From Pseudomonas sp. Marseille-Q3773 (GTDB lineage: Bacteria; Pseudomonadota; Gammaproteobacteria; Pseudomonadales; Pseudomonadaceae), in the NCBI RefSeq assembly GCF_916618955.1, contig NZ_OU745390.1:1116001-1180000 (forward strand): DNA of 64,000 nucleotides, read 5' to 3'. This document shows positions 43,372 to 52,867 of the stretch, piece by piece. A program made the position numbers and the translations under genes. Numbering within the stretch: position 1 is the first letter of the stretch; every line of letters starts with the position of its first letter. The notes beneath the pieces were generated by a model. It searched no databases. It saw only the letters and a list, made by a program, of their open reading frames with translations, and was not told the DNA's origin.

Positions 43372-44858
43372 TGCGCGTCGAGCCGTCCGACCAGAGAGAT
43401 CTCGAAGTTCGCACCCATGTATTTGAAGTGCGGGCGCACGGCGAGCGAAACCTGGTACCAGCCCGGATCACCGGCAACGTCCGACACCTCGACCTTTGCA
43501 GCACGCAACGGCCGACGGCTGCGCACATCGGCAGACGGGTTTTCCTGATCGGCGACGTACTGCTTGATCCATTTGTTCAGTTCGGACTCAAGGTCCTTGC
43601 GCTCTTTCCAGCTACCGATCTGCTCGCGCTGCAGCACCTTGATGTAGTGGGCCAGCCGGTTGACGATGAACAGGTAGGGCAGCTGGGTGCCGAGCTTGTA
43701 GTTGGTTTGCGCTTGCAGGCCTTCCGGGGTCTTGGGGAAGTTCTTTGGTTTTTGTACCGAGTTGGCCGAGAAGAACGCGGCGTTATCGCTGTCCTTGCGC
43801 ATGGTCAGGGCGATGAAGCCCTCTTCGGCCAACTCGAACTCCTTGCGGTCGGAGATCAGGACTTCGGTCGGAATCTTGGCCTGCAGCTGACCCAGGGACT
43901 CGTACAGGTGCACCGGAAGGTCCTCGACGGCACCACCCGACTGCGGGCCGATGATGTTCGGGCACCAGCGGTAGCGGGCGAAGCTTTCATTGATGCAGCT
44001 GGCCAGCAGGAAGGCGGAGTTGCCCCACAGGTAGTTTTCGTGTCGTCCGGCGATGTCCTCGGAGTAGTGATAGCTCTGGACGGGGTTTTCTTGCGGATGA
44101 TAGGCAGAGCGGAGCATGAAACGCGGCCCGGTGAGGGCTGCATGACGGGAGTCCTCGTTTTCACGGAACGCGCGCCACTTGGCATGCCGGGGGCCGGCGA
44201 AAATATCCTTGATCTCTTTGAGGTTGGGCAGTTCTTCAAAGCTGCTCAAATTGAAGAACTCAGGGGAGGGCGCGGCGAGAAACGGTGCATGTGACATGGC
44301 GCCGACCGAGGCCATGTAACTTAATAGTTTGATATCAGGCGAAGAGGGGCCGAAACTGTAGTTGCCGACCATCGCCGCAACCGGCTCACCACCAAATTGG
44401 CCATAACCTGCGGTGTAGACATGTTTGTAAATCCCACTGCAGGTGATGTCGGCTGCATTCTCGAAGTCGTCGAGCAAGTCTTCTTTGCTGACATGCAACA
44501 CCTCAAGCTTGATGTTTTCGCGAAAGTCCGTGCGGTCTACCAGAAGTTTGAGGCTGCGCCAAGCGGATTCAAGTTGCTGGAACTCAGGTTGATGCAAAAT
44601 GGTATCCATCTGCTTGCTGAGTACCCGATCTAGCTCAGCAATCATCTGATCGACGCGGTGCTTGTTGATTAATTGATCTGGATCATGACTTTTAAGGATT
44701 TCGGCAATAAAGGCAGATACACCCTGGCGAGCGACTTGATAGCCCTCTTGAGTGGGCACCAACCTGGTTTCTGCCATGATCTGGTCGAGCAGGGTGGTGT
44801 TGCTCAGTGTCTCGGTTGTTGTCTCACCCGTGACGGTCGTGCTGTTTTGCTCTGGCAT
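43368..44858 (-). CDS. tssC: T6SS contractile sheath large subunit TssC
   Basis: 496-residue sheath protein. Characteristic stretches are DQMIAELDRVLSKQMDTILH, FQQLESAWRSLKLLVDRTDF, then LEVLHVSKEDLLDDFE, and LFIVNRLAHYIKVLQREQIG, with the C-terminal YQVSLAVRPHFKYMGANFEI. It co-polymerises with TssB around the Hcp tube. Length is normal, 17 bp from tssB. Confidence 0.96.
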   Translation of the reverse strand: MPEQNSTTVTGETTTETLSNTTLLDQIMAETRLVPTQEGYQVARQGVSAFIAEILKSHDPDQLINKHRVDQMIAELDRVLSKQMDTILHQPEFQQLESAWRSLKLLVDRTDFRENIKLEVLHVSKEDLLDDFENAADITCSGIYKHVYTAGYGQFGGEPVAAMVGNYSFGPSSPDIKLLSYMASVGAMSHAPFLAAPSPEFFNLSSFEELPNLKEIKDIFAGPRHAKWRAFRENEDSRHAALTGPRFMLRSAYHPQENPVQSYHYSEDIAGRHENYLWGNSAFLLASCINESFARYRWCPNIIGPQSGGAVEDLPVHLYESLGQLQAKIPTEVLISDRKEFELAEEGFIALTMRKDSDNAAFFSANSVQKPKNFPKTPEGLQAQTNYKLGTQLPYLFIVNRLAHYIKVLQREQIGSWKERKDLESELNKWIKQYVADQENPSADVRSRRPLRAAKVEVSDVAGDPGWYQVSLAVRPHFKYMGANFEISLVGRLDAQ

Positions 44859-44875
44859 GGGGACGCTCCGTTGTC

Positions 44876-45379
44876 TCAGTCTTCTTTTGGCGCTTCAAGC
44901 ACCAGGTCCAGTTCTTCGGCGAGTTGTTTGCGCGCTTGCTCGTTGTTCAGCAGTTGCTGCAATTGCTTGCGGAACGTGGGCACGTTGCCCAGCGGGCCTT
45001 TGAGGGCGACCAGCGCTTCGCGTAGCTCCAGCAGCTTGTTCAACTCCGGTACCTGGCGGGCGATGCTGTCTGGCCCGAAATCGTTGATGGACTTGAACTG
45101 CAGGTTGACCGCCAGTTCCGCGTCGGGGGCTGCGCTGAGCTCGGAGGGCACGGACATCGCCAGGTTGACAGCGGCATCGTTCAACACGTTGTTGAAGGTG
45201 TGTTTATCGATGCGCATGACTGAGCGGTCTTCCAAAGCGCGGGTGTCATCCAGGCCGAAATCACCCAGCACCAACATCTTGTGGGGCAGCTCTATTTCGG
45301 CTTGTTCATCGCCAGTGGCGGGTACGTACTTGATGTTGATGCGTTCTTTGGGTGCAACCGATCCTGTAGATTTAGACAT
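44876..45379 (-). CDS. tssB: T6SS contractile sheath small subunit TssB
   Basis: 167-residue sheath protein: RINIKYVPATGDEQAEIELP, HKMLVLGDFGLDDTRALEDR, FKSINDFGPDSIARQVPELN and LVALKGPLGNVPTFRKQLQQ. It is the first gene of the minus-strand T6SS operon, with AAGGAGAGG before the ATG. Upstream (45380-45697) is an AT-rich divergent promoter region facing the tagO-like gene, in which I see no clear sigma-54 or other promoter match. Confidence 0.96.
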   Translation of the reverse strand: MSKSTGSVAPKERINIKYVPATGDEQAEIELPHKMLVLGDFGLDDTRALEDRSVMRIDKHTFNNVLNDAAVNLAMSVPSELSAAPDAELAVNLQFKSINDFGPDSIARQVPELNKLLELREALVALKGPLGNVPTFRKQLQQLLNNEQARKQLAEELDLVLEAPKED

Positions 45380-45697
45380 CGCAGAACCTCTCCTTAGTTT
45401 GCAGGTGTTGTTCTTGTTCGTTGTTTATTTTTTAAAATTAGTTTGTAGGAAATTTCTCTGATTTCAGTGTGAAGTGTAAACAGGGTGGAGGTCTTGTTGT
45501 CGGCCGCCAAAAAAACCATGCCTTCCATGTTGTTATTTAGTCGAGCGCGAAAGTGTAAAAAAATATTTGTTTGTGGCCTGTGCTTTTTATGGGCTAGGCT
45601 CTCGCCGGTTTATAGGTCTTTGCATGTTCGGTGTGGTGAGTTCATGAGTCCGCTGACAAATAGGGCATATGTACTATTGAGGGGAAATATACTTGCA

Positions 45698-46330
45698 ATG
45701 ATGGGTAGAAATGCTTACGGCATGGGGCTTTCGCTGATATTCGGCTGCATGCCAACGTTCGCGTACTCCGGTCAGGATTGCCCAAGGATCGTGTCTAACC
45801 TGGAGCGCTTGGCCTGCTTCGATAGAGCAGCCGGAACTCCTGTGCACCTTGTGCCTGTGCAATGGTCCGCGCCAGAGCAGGACTCACCCACACTTCGCCG
45901 TGTGTTGACCAATGAGGTGGGGCGCTTGCCAGAGGATCTGACGTTTCGTCTCAGGGCTGAAGACGATGGGCTGATGATCTCGGCGCCCGCGATTGCTTCG
46001 CCCGCACAGCATTCCTACCTGGTGATCAGCTGTATGCAAAACATTTCCAGGTTGCAACTGATTGCCGCACAACCCATCGATGCCGGTCGGGTGAACGTGC
46101 AATTGAAGGGGGAGCGTGGCTCAACTGTTCCTACTCCTTGGCAGGTGATGGAGAACGGTCAGGTGCTTGACGCTGGCAGGGGCCTGCCAGGCATCGAGCA
46201 GATCAAGCAACTGATTGGGGCTCATCGCATTCACGTCGAGAGTGACAACCCAGCCGTTCGCGGCCTGGTTTTTGACGCACAGGGGCTGGATCCACTCATC
46301 GATGAGGCGCGCAAAGCATGTCGTTGGTAG
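45698..46330 (+). CDS. tagO: TagO/VasI-like T6SS-associated periplasmic protein
   Basis: About 210 residues with an N-terminal signal (MGRNAYGMGLSLIFGCMPTF, then AYS). The mature start has the VasI/TagO signature DCPRIVSNLERLACFDRAAG, two cysteines in the pattern C-x12-CFD. A C-terminal beta-rich part includes SYLVISCMQNISRLQLIAAQ. The family is found only with T6SS genes and is thought to act in the envelope; its function is poorly known. The start is uncertain: ATG 45698/45701 places the signal peptide first; ATG 45644 is an alternative. The 3' end overlaps tssA by 13 bp. Confidence 0.78.
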   Translation: MMGRNAYGMGLSLIFGCMPTFAYSGQDCPRIVSNLERLACFDRAAGTPVHLVPVQWSAPEQDSPTLRRVLTNEVGRLPEDLTFRLRAEDDGLMISAPAIASPAQHSYLVISCMQNISRLQLIAAQPIDAGRVNVQLKGERGSTVPTPWQVMENGQVLDAGRGLPGIEQIKQLIGAHRIHVESDNPAVRGLVFDAQGLDPLIDEARKACRW

Positions 46331-47784
46331 CAGAGGTCACCGCACAGGAAATTGTCCGGTTGCTTGCCACCATCGACGCGCAGAGCCCTGCTGGATGGTT
46401 CGATGTGGAGGACGAAACCTACCAGGCCATTGACCAGGAGATGGTCAAGCTGGGTGGGTTGCAGGAGTCTTCCATCGACTGGGCCTACATCGAAGAAGCG
46501 TCCCGTCAGTACCTGGGCGAGCAGTGCAAGCATTTGCGTATCGCGGCGCATCTGAGTGCCGCCTGGCTGCGCAGCCGATGCTGGGAACGATGGGGTTTTA
46601 CCTTGGCAATGCTCGCCGGCCTGATCGAACAGTATTGGGAAAGCGGGTATCCAAAACCTGGCCCTAAAGGCTTCCTGGGTAAACGCAAGTTGGTTGCCCT
46701 GATACTCAATCGTTCGATCGAGGCGCTGCCACGGCTGGACCGCTTCACGTACAGCCCCGCGCATGCGGCGGTGGCACAGGACGCGTTGCAACGTTTGCAA
46801 CAGCAGCAAGCTGCTGCGCAGCTGGATGAAGCCGTTCTGGACGAACTGAAGCGCCTGCTTGGCAAGCAGACAGAGCTTGCCAACGGCGTAGGCGAGCCGG
46901 CTGCGGCCAAGGCCCCTGCTAGCGGTATCAAATCTGCCTCTCTGGCCGAGGTCATTGCCACACCAATGCCCCGTGTGTCGTTGGGCAGCGAGCGTGAATC
47001 CCGAAGAGCCATGCTCACCATGGCCGAGCTGATCAACCAGCAAGATCCCTACGATCCTACCGGCTACCAGTTGCGTCGGTTCGGCTTGTGGGCCCATATC
47101 CAGGCGGCGCCTCAAACCAAGCAAGGCAACCGGACAGAGCTGATGGCCGTGCCTCAGGATATTGCCGGTGATTATGAAGAGGCCATTGCGCGGGCCGCGA
47201 TTGACGCGGCATTGCTCCTGCGGATCGAAAAGAGCGTGACGGCTTGTCCCTACTGGATACGCGGCAGTTTCCTCGCGGCCACCGCCGCCACGCGGCTGGC
47301 CATGGGCGAGGTGGCTGAAGCCATTCGTGCTGCGACCGCGCGGTTCGTGCAGCGCATGCCGGCACTGCAGCAGTTGTGCTTCAGCGACGGCCGGGTATTT
47401 GTCGATGACCAATGCCTGGCGTGGCTCAAGGGTACACAAGGTGCATCCGATCAGGGGGCGGCACCCCATGAGTTTGTCAGCCTGCGTGAGGAACTGGTCA
47501 GCCAGTTGGAAGCGGGCGGCGTGGAGCCGGTTCTGCTCAGACTACAGGGGATGCAGGCGGAGCTTCACGCCCCCCGTGAGCGTTGCCATACCACCGTCAT
47601 CGCCGCTGACCTGTTGGCCGCTCGGGGCGTGTCCTGGCTGGCCCAGGACCTATGTGCAGGTGTAGCCAGAACGATGCAGGAAACCACCGCCAGCGCCTGG
47701 GAGCCGGAGGTCTTTCAACGCCTTCAGCAGTATGCGGCACCGCAAATGCAGACTGATCGGAACAAGGAACTGGAGTCACGATGA
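46318..47784 (+). CDS. tssA: T6SS cap protein TssA
   Basis: 488 residues. The N-terminal ImpA_N domain contains HLSAAWLRSRCWERWGFTLA, then YWESGYPKPGPKG; a middle linker is Gln/Ala-rich, and the long C-terminal half includes ANQQDPYDPTGYQLRRFGLW-like sequence (INQQDPYDPTGYQLRRFG). TssA coordinates baseplate priming and sheath/tube extension. It overlaps both the tagO-like gene (13 bp) and tssM (4 bp), so the three plus-strand genes form one operon. Confidence 0.92.
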   Translation: MSLVAEVTAQEIVRLLATIDAQSPAGWFDVEDETYQAIDQEMVKLGGLQESSIDWAYIEEASRQYLGEQCKHLRIAAHLSAAWLRSRCWERWGFTLAMLAGLIEQYWESGYPKPGPKGFLGKRKLVALILNRSIEALPRLDRFTYSPAHAAVAQDALQRLQQQQAAAQLDEAVLDELKRLLGKQTELANGVGEPAAAKAPASGIKSASLAEVIATPMPRVSLGSERESRRAMLTMAELINQQDPYDPTGYQLRRFGLWAHIQAAPQTKQGNRTELMAVPQDIAGDYEEAIARAAIDAALLLRIEKSVTACPYWIRGSFLAATAATRLAMGEVAEAIRAATARFVQRMPALQQLCFSDGRVFVDDQCLAWLKGTQGASDQGAAPHEFVSLREELVSQLEAGGVEPVLLRLQGMQAELHAPRERCHTTVIAADLLAARGVSWLAQDLCAGVARTMQETTASAWEPEVFQRLQQYAAPQMQTDRNKELESR

Positions 47785-50700
47785 ACCCACTATGGAAGCA
47801 CCTCAAACGCTGGGGCTTGCCCTGGGTGACCCGTATCGGTTTGGCCATGCCGCTGCTGCTGGTACTGGGCGCTGTACTGATGCTGGTTGCCATCTGGTGG
47901 CTCGGTCCGCAATGGACGTGGCGCGAGCAGCAGCCGTTGGCCAGCATGGCCCATCGAGGGCTGGCAAGTCTGGTGCTCGTGCTTGTACCCCTGCTGTGCT
48001 GGCTGGTTGTGTTGCGCAGGCGTAATCACCGCCTGCAGGCAGAACGCAATCAGGCGGTGGCCGCCGAGGTGGACCGCACGTTGCCGTTCGTTCAAGCGCA
48101 AGAGAAGGCATTGGACCAAGGGCTTTCGCGATTTCTGCACAATGCGGGTGGGCGACGCGCCTTGTACCGATTGCCCTGGTACCTGGTGTTGGGCGACCAG
48201 CACGCCGGCAAGACCAGCTTCATCGACCGTACCGAACAGAATTTCTCGCTGACCCGCATCGACAAGGCGCAGGCACGGGGCCGACAAGCGCAAGCGCTGG
48301 CCTACCCGATCGGTTGGTGGGTCAGCAACGAGGCGGTGATCATCGATCCACCGGGCACCTTCATCAGTCAGGCATCGCGGCCAGTTTCGCCAGCCGAGGA
48401 AGCCGATGCAGCGGAAGTTCCTCCCGCTACTTCGGCCAGGTTGTGGCAGCACTTGCTGGGTTGGCTGGTGCGCAATCGAAGCCAGAGAGCCCTCAACGGT
48501 GTGCTGCTGGTTGTCGACCTCCCTGCGTTGCTGCACGGCACACCTGAGCAGCGCGTTGCACTGGCGCATGTCTTGCGTACCCGGCTGTACGAGCTGAGCA
48601 GTCAGTTGGGCTCGCGCCTGCCGCTGTATGTAGTGCTGACCAAGTTCGATCTCTTGGATGGTTTTGACCAGCTTCACGCCGGACTTCCCGCTGGCGCGCG
48701 GGAAGCGATGCTGGGCTTCACCTTCAAGCTGGATGCCATTGGGACGGTCGACGCCTGGCTGGAAGAGTATGGCGATCACTACGACCGATTGATTAGGCAG
48801 ACGTTTGAGCAGGTAGTGGACCGTCTCGATACGTTGGGTGGTGCGCCACTGCGAGCGCGTCTTTTCTCATTGCACGCCCAGTTGGTCGGGTTGCGCCCGA
48901 TACTGCTGGGGTTTCTGAAAGAAGCACTGGCAAGCGACCGTTTCACCACGCCTGCCTTGGTGCGTGGCGTGTACTGGTCTTCGGTCATGCAACAGGGTGA
49001 CATGCTCAATGCCTTCGTGCGTGAGGCGGCACAGCCTTACAAGACGAAGCTTCCGTTGCTTGAGGGCAAGGCGCAAGGCAAGGCGCTGGCCTATTTCATC
49101 CAGCACGCATTCAGACGGGTCATCTACCAGGAAGCCGGCCTTGCCGGGGACAACATCAAGGTGGCACGCAGCAAGCGCCAGTTGTTCTGGGTAGGCTCCG
49201 GTGTGGGCGTCTTGGCGGTCTGTGTCGCCCTTGCCAGCTGGCAGCGCTACTTTGATATCAATAGTGCCAAAGCCGCCAACGTGCTAGCCAAGAGCAGGGA
49301 GTACAGCCATCACGAGGTGGATCAGCGGCTGGATCCGACCGGGCGCAACCTGCTGGAGCCGCTGGACCAGATCCGTGACGCCGTGTCGGTGTTTGGCGAC
49401 TATCGCGCCGCGTGGCCGGGTGTTGCTGATCTAGGTCTGTATCAGGGGCAAGCCATCGGACCTACGGTCGATGAGGCCTACCTGAGCTTGCTCTCCAAAC
49501 GCTTCCTGCCGGCCCTGGCCAGCGGTGTGATCGATGCCATGAACGCGGCGCCCCCAGGCAGTGAACAGCAAATGGCTGCACTCAGGGTCTACCGGATGCT
49601 GGAGGATCGCCAGAACCGTCGGCCCGAATGGGTCGAGGACTGGATGGCCCGCCATTGGCAACAGAAGTTCCCCGGTCAGGGGCAACTGCAACGCGACCTG
49701 ATGCGGCACCTGAAGTACGCCTTGGCCTATGCCGATACCGATCTTCCGCAGTACAGCCAGCGTATCGCCGAGGTGCAGCAGGTGCTGCGCAAGGTACCGC
49801 CGCCAGAGCGGGTCTATGCAAGCCTTAAACGGCAGGCCGGGGAGCAGTTGCACACCGGCCTGGACCTGCGTCGTCAGGTGGGGCCAGCCTTTGATGTGGT
49901 GTATCAATCATCTGGTAGTTCCAGGAAGGGCGATGCTGTCCTGCTGGCACCGATGCTAACCGCCAAAGGCTTCAAGGAGTACTTCGAGCCGCGCAGCCAG
50001 CGGTTCGCCGACATGGCGATGATCGACCAATGGGCTTTGGGTGAACGCGGCCAGCTTGATTACTCGGACGCTGATCGTGAGGCGTTGAGCGAGCGGCTGC
50101 GCAACTTGTACAGCGCGGACTACATCGATAGTTGGCGGCGCGCCTTGAGCGCCATTTCGGTGGCTGACTTCCGCGATCTGGATCATGGGGTTGCGATTCT
50201 GCAACAGTTCACCGGGCCCTCGGCCCCCTTGTATCGGCTGCTGGATACAGTGAAGGACAACACATCGCTTTCATCCGTCGTGGATGTTGCGGCCACAGAG
50301 CAAGCTGACGCACCGCGATCAATCACCAGCAAGCCTGAGCAACAACAGGCATGGGCCATTCAGCGGGCCTTTGCCGGGCTAAGCGCTATGCTGCGGGCAA
50401 CGGGCGAGAAGCCCAGCTACTACGATGAAACCCTTGGTGCCATTGCGGCTGTTCATGATTACGCCAAGGCGGTGCTGGACAGCCCGGACAGAGGCAAGGC
50501 TGCACTCCAGGCCGTGCATCAGCGCTTCTCGATGACGGGGCTGGATCCAATTGGCACCTTGCAGCGAGTCGCCACCGGTTTGCCAGAGCCGATCAACCAT
50601 CAAATCAGGAAAGTGGCGGATCAAACGGCACAAGTGCTGAATGTCGAAGCCCTGCGCGAGCTGGAGCGGCGCTGGGATGCCGAGGTGTACAGCTTCTTCC

Positions 50701-51389
50701 AGCAGCGCCTGGCAGGGCGCTACCCTTTCGTGGTACGGGCACCTGATGCCTCCCTGGACGATTTTGAAGCGTTCTTCGGGCCGAAGGGGCGGTTGCAGCA
50801 GTTCCATGATAAGTACCTGAAGGTTTTCCTGAAGGATAACCTCGAAGCCCTGCAGGACGGCCAGCAGGGGCAATCACTGATCCGCAGCGATGTGATCGAA
50901 CAGCTGGAGCGGGCAGACCGTATCCGCGAAACCTTCTTCGATCAGCGCGGCAACCTGAGTGTGCAGTTCAGCATCGAGCCGTTGGGGTTGAGCGCCAACC
51001 AGCGCACAAGCTTGTTGGACCTGGACGGCCAACTGATCTCCTATACCCATGGCCCGAGTCAGATCACCGGTATCGTCTGGCCTAATACCTTGGGGCAGCA
51101 GGTGCGTAGCAACCTGACCTTGCTCAGGCAGAATGGCAACAGCAGCAGTCTGGAGTACCGAGGCCCATGGTCGATGTTCCGCTTGCTCAGCCGTGGCTCG
51201 CTCAATGGGCGTACGTCTACCAGTGTGGACCTGAGCTTTCGGACCGGTGATGGCGTGATGCGTTATCGGCTTATCGCCGAGAAGGCCTTCAACCCCATCA
51301 CGCAAGAACCTTTCAAGGGTTTCAAATTACCGCGTGGGTTGTTGCAGCAACCACCCAAGCGAGTGCCAACCACGCAGGCCGACCTATAG
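47781..51389 (+). CDS. tssM: T6SS membrane-complex protein TssM (IcmF)
   Basis: 1202 residues. Two N-terminal membrane helices (MPLLLVLGAVLMLVAIWWLG and LASLVLVLVPLLCWLVVL) precede a cytoplasmic NTPase-like domain with a Walker A in WYLVLGDQHAGKTSFID. A third helix (LFWVGSGVGVLAVCVALASW) leads to the large periplasmic domain that contacts TssJ. VLLVVDLPALLHG and PLYVVLTKFDLLDGF are conserved. It is the last T6SS gene; an iclR remnant begins right after its TAG. Confidence 0.95.
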   Translation: MNPLWKHLKRWGLPWVTRIGLAMPLLLVLGAVLMLVAIWWLGPQWTWREQQPLASMAHRGLASLVLVLVPLLCWLVVLRRRNHRLQAERNQAVAAEVDRTLPFVQAQEKALDQGLSRFLHNAGGRRALYRLPWYLVLGDQHAGKTSFIDRTEQNFSLTRIDKAQARGRQAQALAYPIGWWVSNEAVIIDPPGTFISQASRPVSPAEEADAAEVPPATSARLWQHLLGWLVRNRSQRALNGVLLVVDLPALLHGTPEQRVALAHVLRTRLYELSSQLGSRLPLYVVLTKFDLLDGFDQLHAGLPAGAREAMLGFTFKLDAIGTVDAWLEEYGDHYDRLIRQTFEQVVDRLDTLGGAPLRARLFSLHAQLVGLRPILLGFLKEALASDRFTTPALVRGVYWSSVMQQGDMLNAFVREAAQPYKTKLPLLEGKAQGKALAYFIQHAFRRVIYQEAGLAGDNIKVARSKRQLFWVGSGVGVLAVCVALASWQRYFDINSAKAANVLAKSREYSHHEVDQRLDPTGRNLLEPLDQIRDAVSVFGDYRAAWPGVADLGLYQGQAIGPTVDEAYLSLLSKRFLPALASGVIDAMNAAPPGSEQQMAALRVYRMLEDRQNRRPEWVEDWMARHWQQKFPGQGQLQRDLMRHLKYALAYADTDLPQYSQRIAEVQQVLRKVPPPERVYASLKRQAGEQLHTGLDLRRQVGPAFDVVYQSSGSSRKGDAVLLAPMLTAKGFKEYFEPRSQRFADMAMIDQWALGERGQLDYSDADREALSERLRNLYSADYIDSWRRALSAISVADFRDLDHGVAILQQFTGPSAPLYRLLDTVKDNTSLSSVVDVAATEQADAPRSITSKPEQQQAWAIQRAFAGLSAMLRATGEKPSYYDETLGAIAAVHDYAKAVLDSPDRGKAALQAVHQRFSMTGLDPIGTLQRVATGLPEPINHQIRKVADQTAQVLNVEALRELERRWDAEVYSFFQQRLAGRYPFVVRAPDASLDDFEAFFGPKGRLQQFHDKYLKVFLKDNLEALQDGQQGQSLIRSDVIEQLERADRIRETFFDQRGNLSVQFSIEPLGLSANQRTSLLDLDGQLISYTHGPSQITGIVWPNTLGQQVRSNLTLLRQNGNSSSLEYRGPWSMFRLLSRGSLNGRTSTSVDLSFRTGDGVMRYRLIAEKAFNPITQEPFKGFKLPRGLLQQPPKRVPTTQADL

Positions 51390-51754
51390 GCGATGGATCG
51401 ATATACTGCACGGCCGGCGGGCGGATCTCGCTGGCCTGGCTGGACGAGCAGGCGCGGGCTGATCACCTTGCGCGCAACCCGCGACGGGCATTGACGCCTT
51501 ATACCCAGACGGACTGCGGGCTACTGCAAACGGAGCTGCTGCGAGTCAGAGGGCAGGGGTTCTGCATCGTCGACCAGGAATTTGAAATCGGCATGCGCGT
51601 GCTCGGCGTGCCGCTTCTGGACCGTGCAGGCCGGCTGAAAGCGACGCTGACCATTACCACCGATGCTGCGCGGTGGGGTGTGGATGAAATGCGCCTGCGC
51701 TACCTGCCCAGACGGTATGAGGCGCAGGCGTTGTTGCGGCCGGTGCTGGATTGA
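51390..51754 (+). pseudogene. 3' remnant of a PcaR/PobR-type IclR regulator gene
   Basis: In the frame ending at TGA 51752-51754 the translation from 51401 reads YCTAGGRISLAWLDEQARAD, then HLARNPRRALTPYTQTDCGL, and further VRGQGFCIVDQEFEIGMRVL. This is the effector domain of PcaR-like IclR proteins, whose equivalent reads AYCTSMGR…VRAQGWCVVDQELEQGLR as I recall. The HTH and first half of the effector domain are missing, replaced by the end of tssM. The ORF beginning at TTG 51491 is only the tail of this fragment. Confidence 0.8.
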
Positions 51755-51755
51755 A

Positions 51756-51816
51756 GGCCCGTTCCAGCAGGTACTGCAGCAACCTCGGCGGTGTGCAGTA
51801 CCTTGCCGGTCGGGCC
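51756..51816. terminator. Long two-part hairpin between convergent units
   Basis: Outer arms GGCCCG/CGGGCC (51756-51761, 51811-51816) and perfect inner arms AGGTACTGCA/TGCAGTACCT (51769-51778, 51794-51803). It fills the gap between the iclR remnant and the transporter operon, which converge. No U-tract is present, so the terminator role is inferred. Confidence 0.5.
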
Positions 51817-51823
51817 TGGGTGA

Positions 51824-52867
51824 CTATCGCTCGATCTGGCGATTCCAGCGGGCGTTCCATTGCGGGCGCTGGCTGTTGACCTGGTCCCAGTCGATGGTCA
51901 CGGCGGTCTGCAGATAGGTATGCATGGCCTCGACCTGGCCGCGGGTCTTGTCGCTGGTCGGCGTGTTGGGGTTGGAGGGGATCTGGTCACCCAGCTCCAG
52001 GGCCGGCGCCTGCGCCTCCGGGCTGAGCAGGAACTCTGCAAGCTTCTGTGCCAGCTCCGGCTGGTCGTTGTTGGCCGTGACGCACTCTGCCTGGTTGAGC
52101 ACCACCGCGCCTTCCTTGGGCGCGGCGTATTCGACCGGGATGCCTTTGAGCTTCAATGCCGTCACCTGGGTGGGGGTGAGCGGGAACAGCGCGGCTTCGT
52201 CGGTCTGGACCATTTCCGAGAGTTTGGCCGAGTTGGGGATGTACTCGAGCACGTTCGGGCCAACGTGTTTCTGCCACGCCATGAAACCGGGGTTGACGTC
52301 GGTATCGCTGCCGCCTTGCAGACGGTTGTACATCAGGAAACCGTGCAGGCCGAAGGTGGACGACGCCAGCGACTGGAAGACCACCTTGTCCTTGAACCGC
52401 GGGTCCGCCAGGTCGTTCCACGAGGTGGGTGCTGCCCAGCCTTTCTCCTTGAACAGCCGGCTGTTGTAGGCAAGCCCGGTCACGCCCAGGCTGACCGCGG
52501 CGGCCTTGTCCTTGATCAGGGCTTTTTCCGGCAACTGGGCCAGCGTCGGGTTGGGCTTGAGCGTGCTGCACAGGCCCATGCCGATGGCGCGGTACATGAT
52601 GCCGTCGTCCAGCACCATCACGTGCACCGACGGCTTGCCCGGCGTGGCCTGGACCTTGGCCAGGATGTCCGCCGAGGTGCCGGGAACGATCACCACCTTG
52701 ACCCCGTTGGCCTGCTCGAACCTGGGCAGGATGCTGTCGCTGAACAGCCGCTCCATGGTGCCGCCGTTCATGCCCAGGTACAACGTGGGTTGGGCCATGG
52801 CGGGCAGGCAGGCGAACAGGCCGGGCACGGTGCTGAACAGGGCGAACAGACGTTGCTTGTGCGTCAT
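51824..52867 (-). CDS. Periplasmic binding protein of a polyamine/opine-type ABC transporter
   Basis: 347 residues with a signal peptide cleaved after PAMA (residues about 1-28). The mature protein has the PotD-like bilobal fold: LYLGMNGGTMERLFSDSILP, FEQANGVKVVIVPGTSADIL, AAVSLGVTGLAYNSRLFKEK and LLSPEAQAPALELGDQIPSN. It delivers substrate to the two permeases of the operon. Unusually it is the last gene of the seven. The ATG at 52865-52867 has AAGGA upstream and overlaps the oxidase stop by 4 bp. The ligand may be an amino acid, opine or amine, judging from the dehydrogenase genes. Confidence 0.87.
   Translation of the reverse strand: MTHKQRLFALFSTVPGLFACLPAMAQPTLYLGMNGGTMERLFSDSILPRFEQANGVKVVIVPGTSADILAKVQATPGKPSVHVMVLDDGIMYRAIGMGLCSTLKPNPTLAQLPEKALIKDKAAAVSLGVTGLAYNSRLFKEKGWAAPTSWNDLADPRFKDKVVFQSLASSTFGLHGFLMYNRLQGGSDTDVNPGFMAWQKHVGPNVLEYIPNSAKLSEMVQTDEAALFPLTPTQVTALKLKGIPVEYAAPKEGAVVLNQAECVTANNDQPELAQKLAEFLLSPEAQAPALELGDQIPSNPNTPTSDKTRGQVEAMHTYLQTAVTIDWDQVNSQRPQWNARWNRQIER

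Noticed and set aside
45380..45697. Sigma-54 promoter for the T6SS operons
   Set aside because: No GG-N10-GC pattern in a suitable place on either strand.
51491..51754. Independent small gene after tssM
   Set aside because: The same frame continues upstream with IclR effector-domain sequence to about 51401, so it is the tail of a broken iclR.
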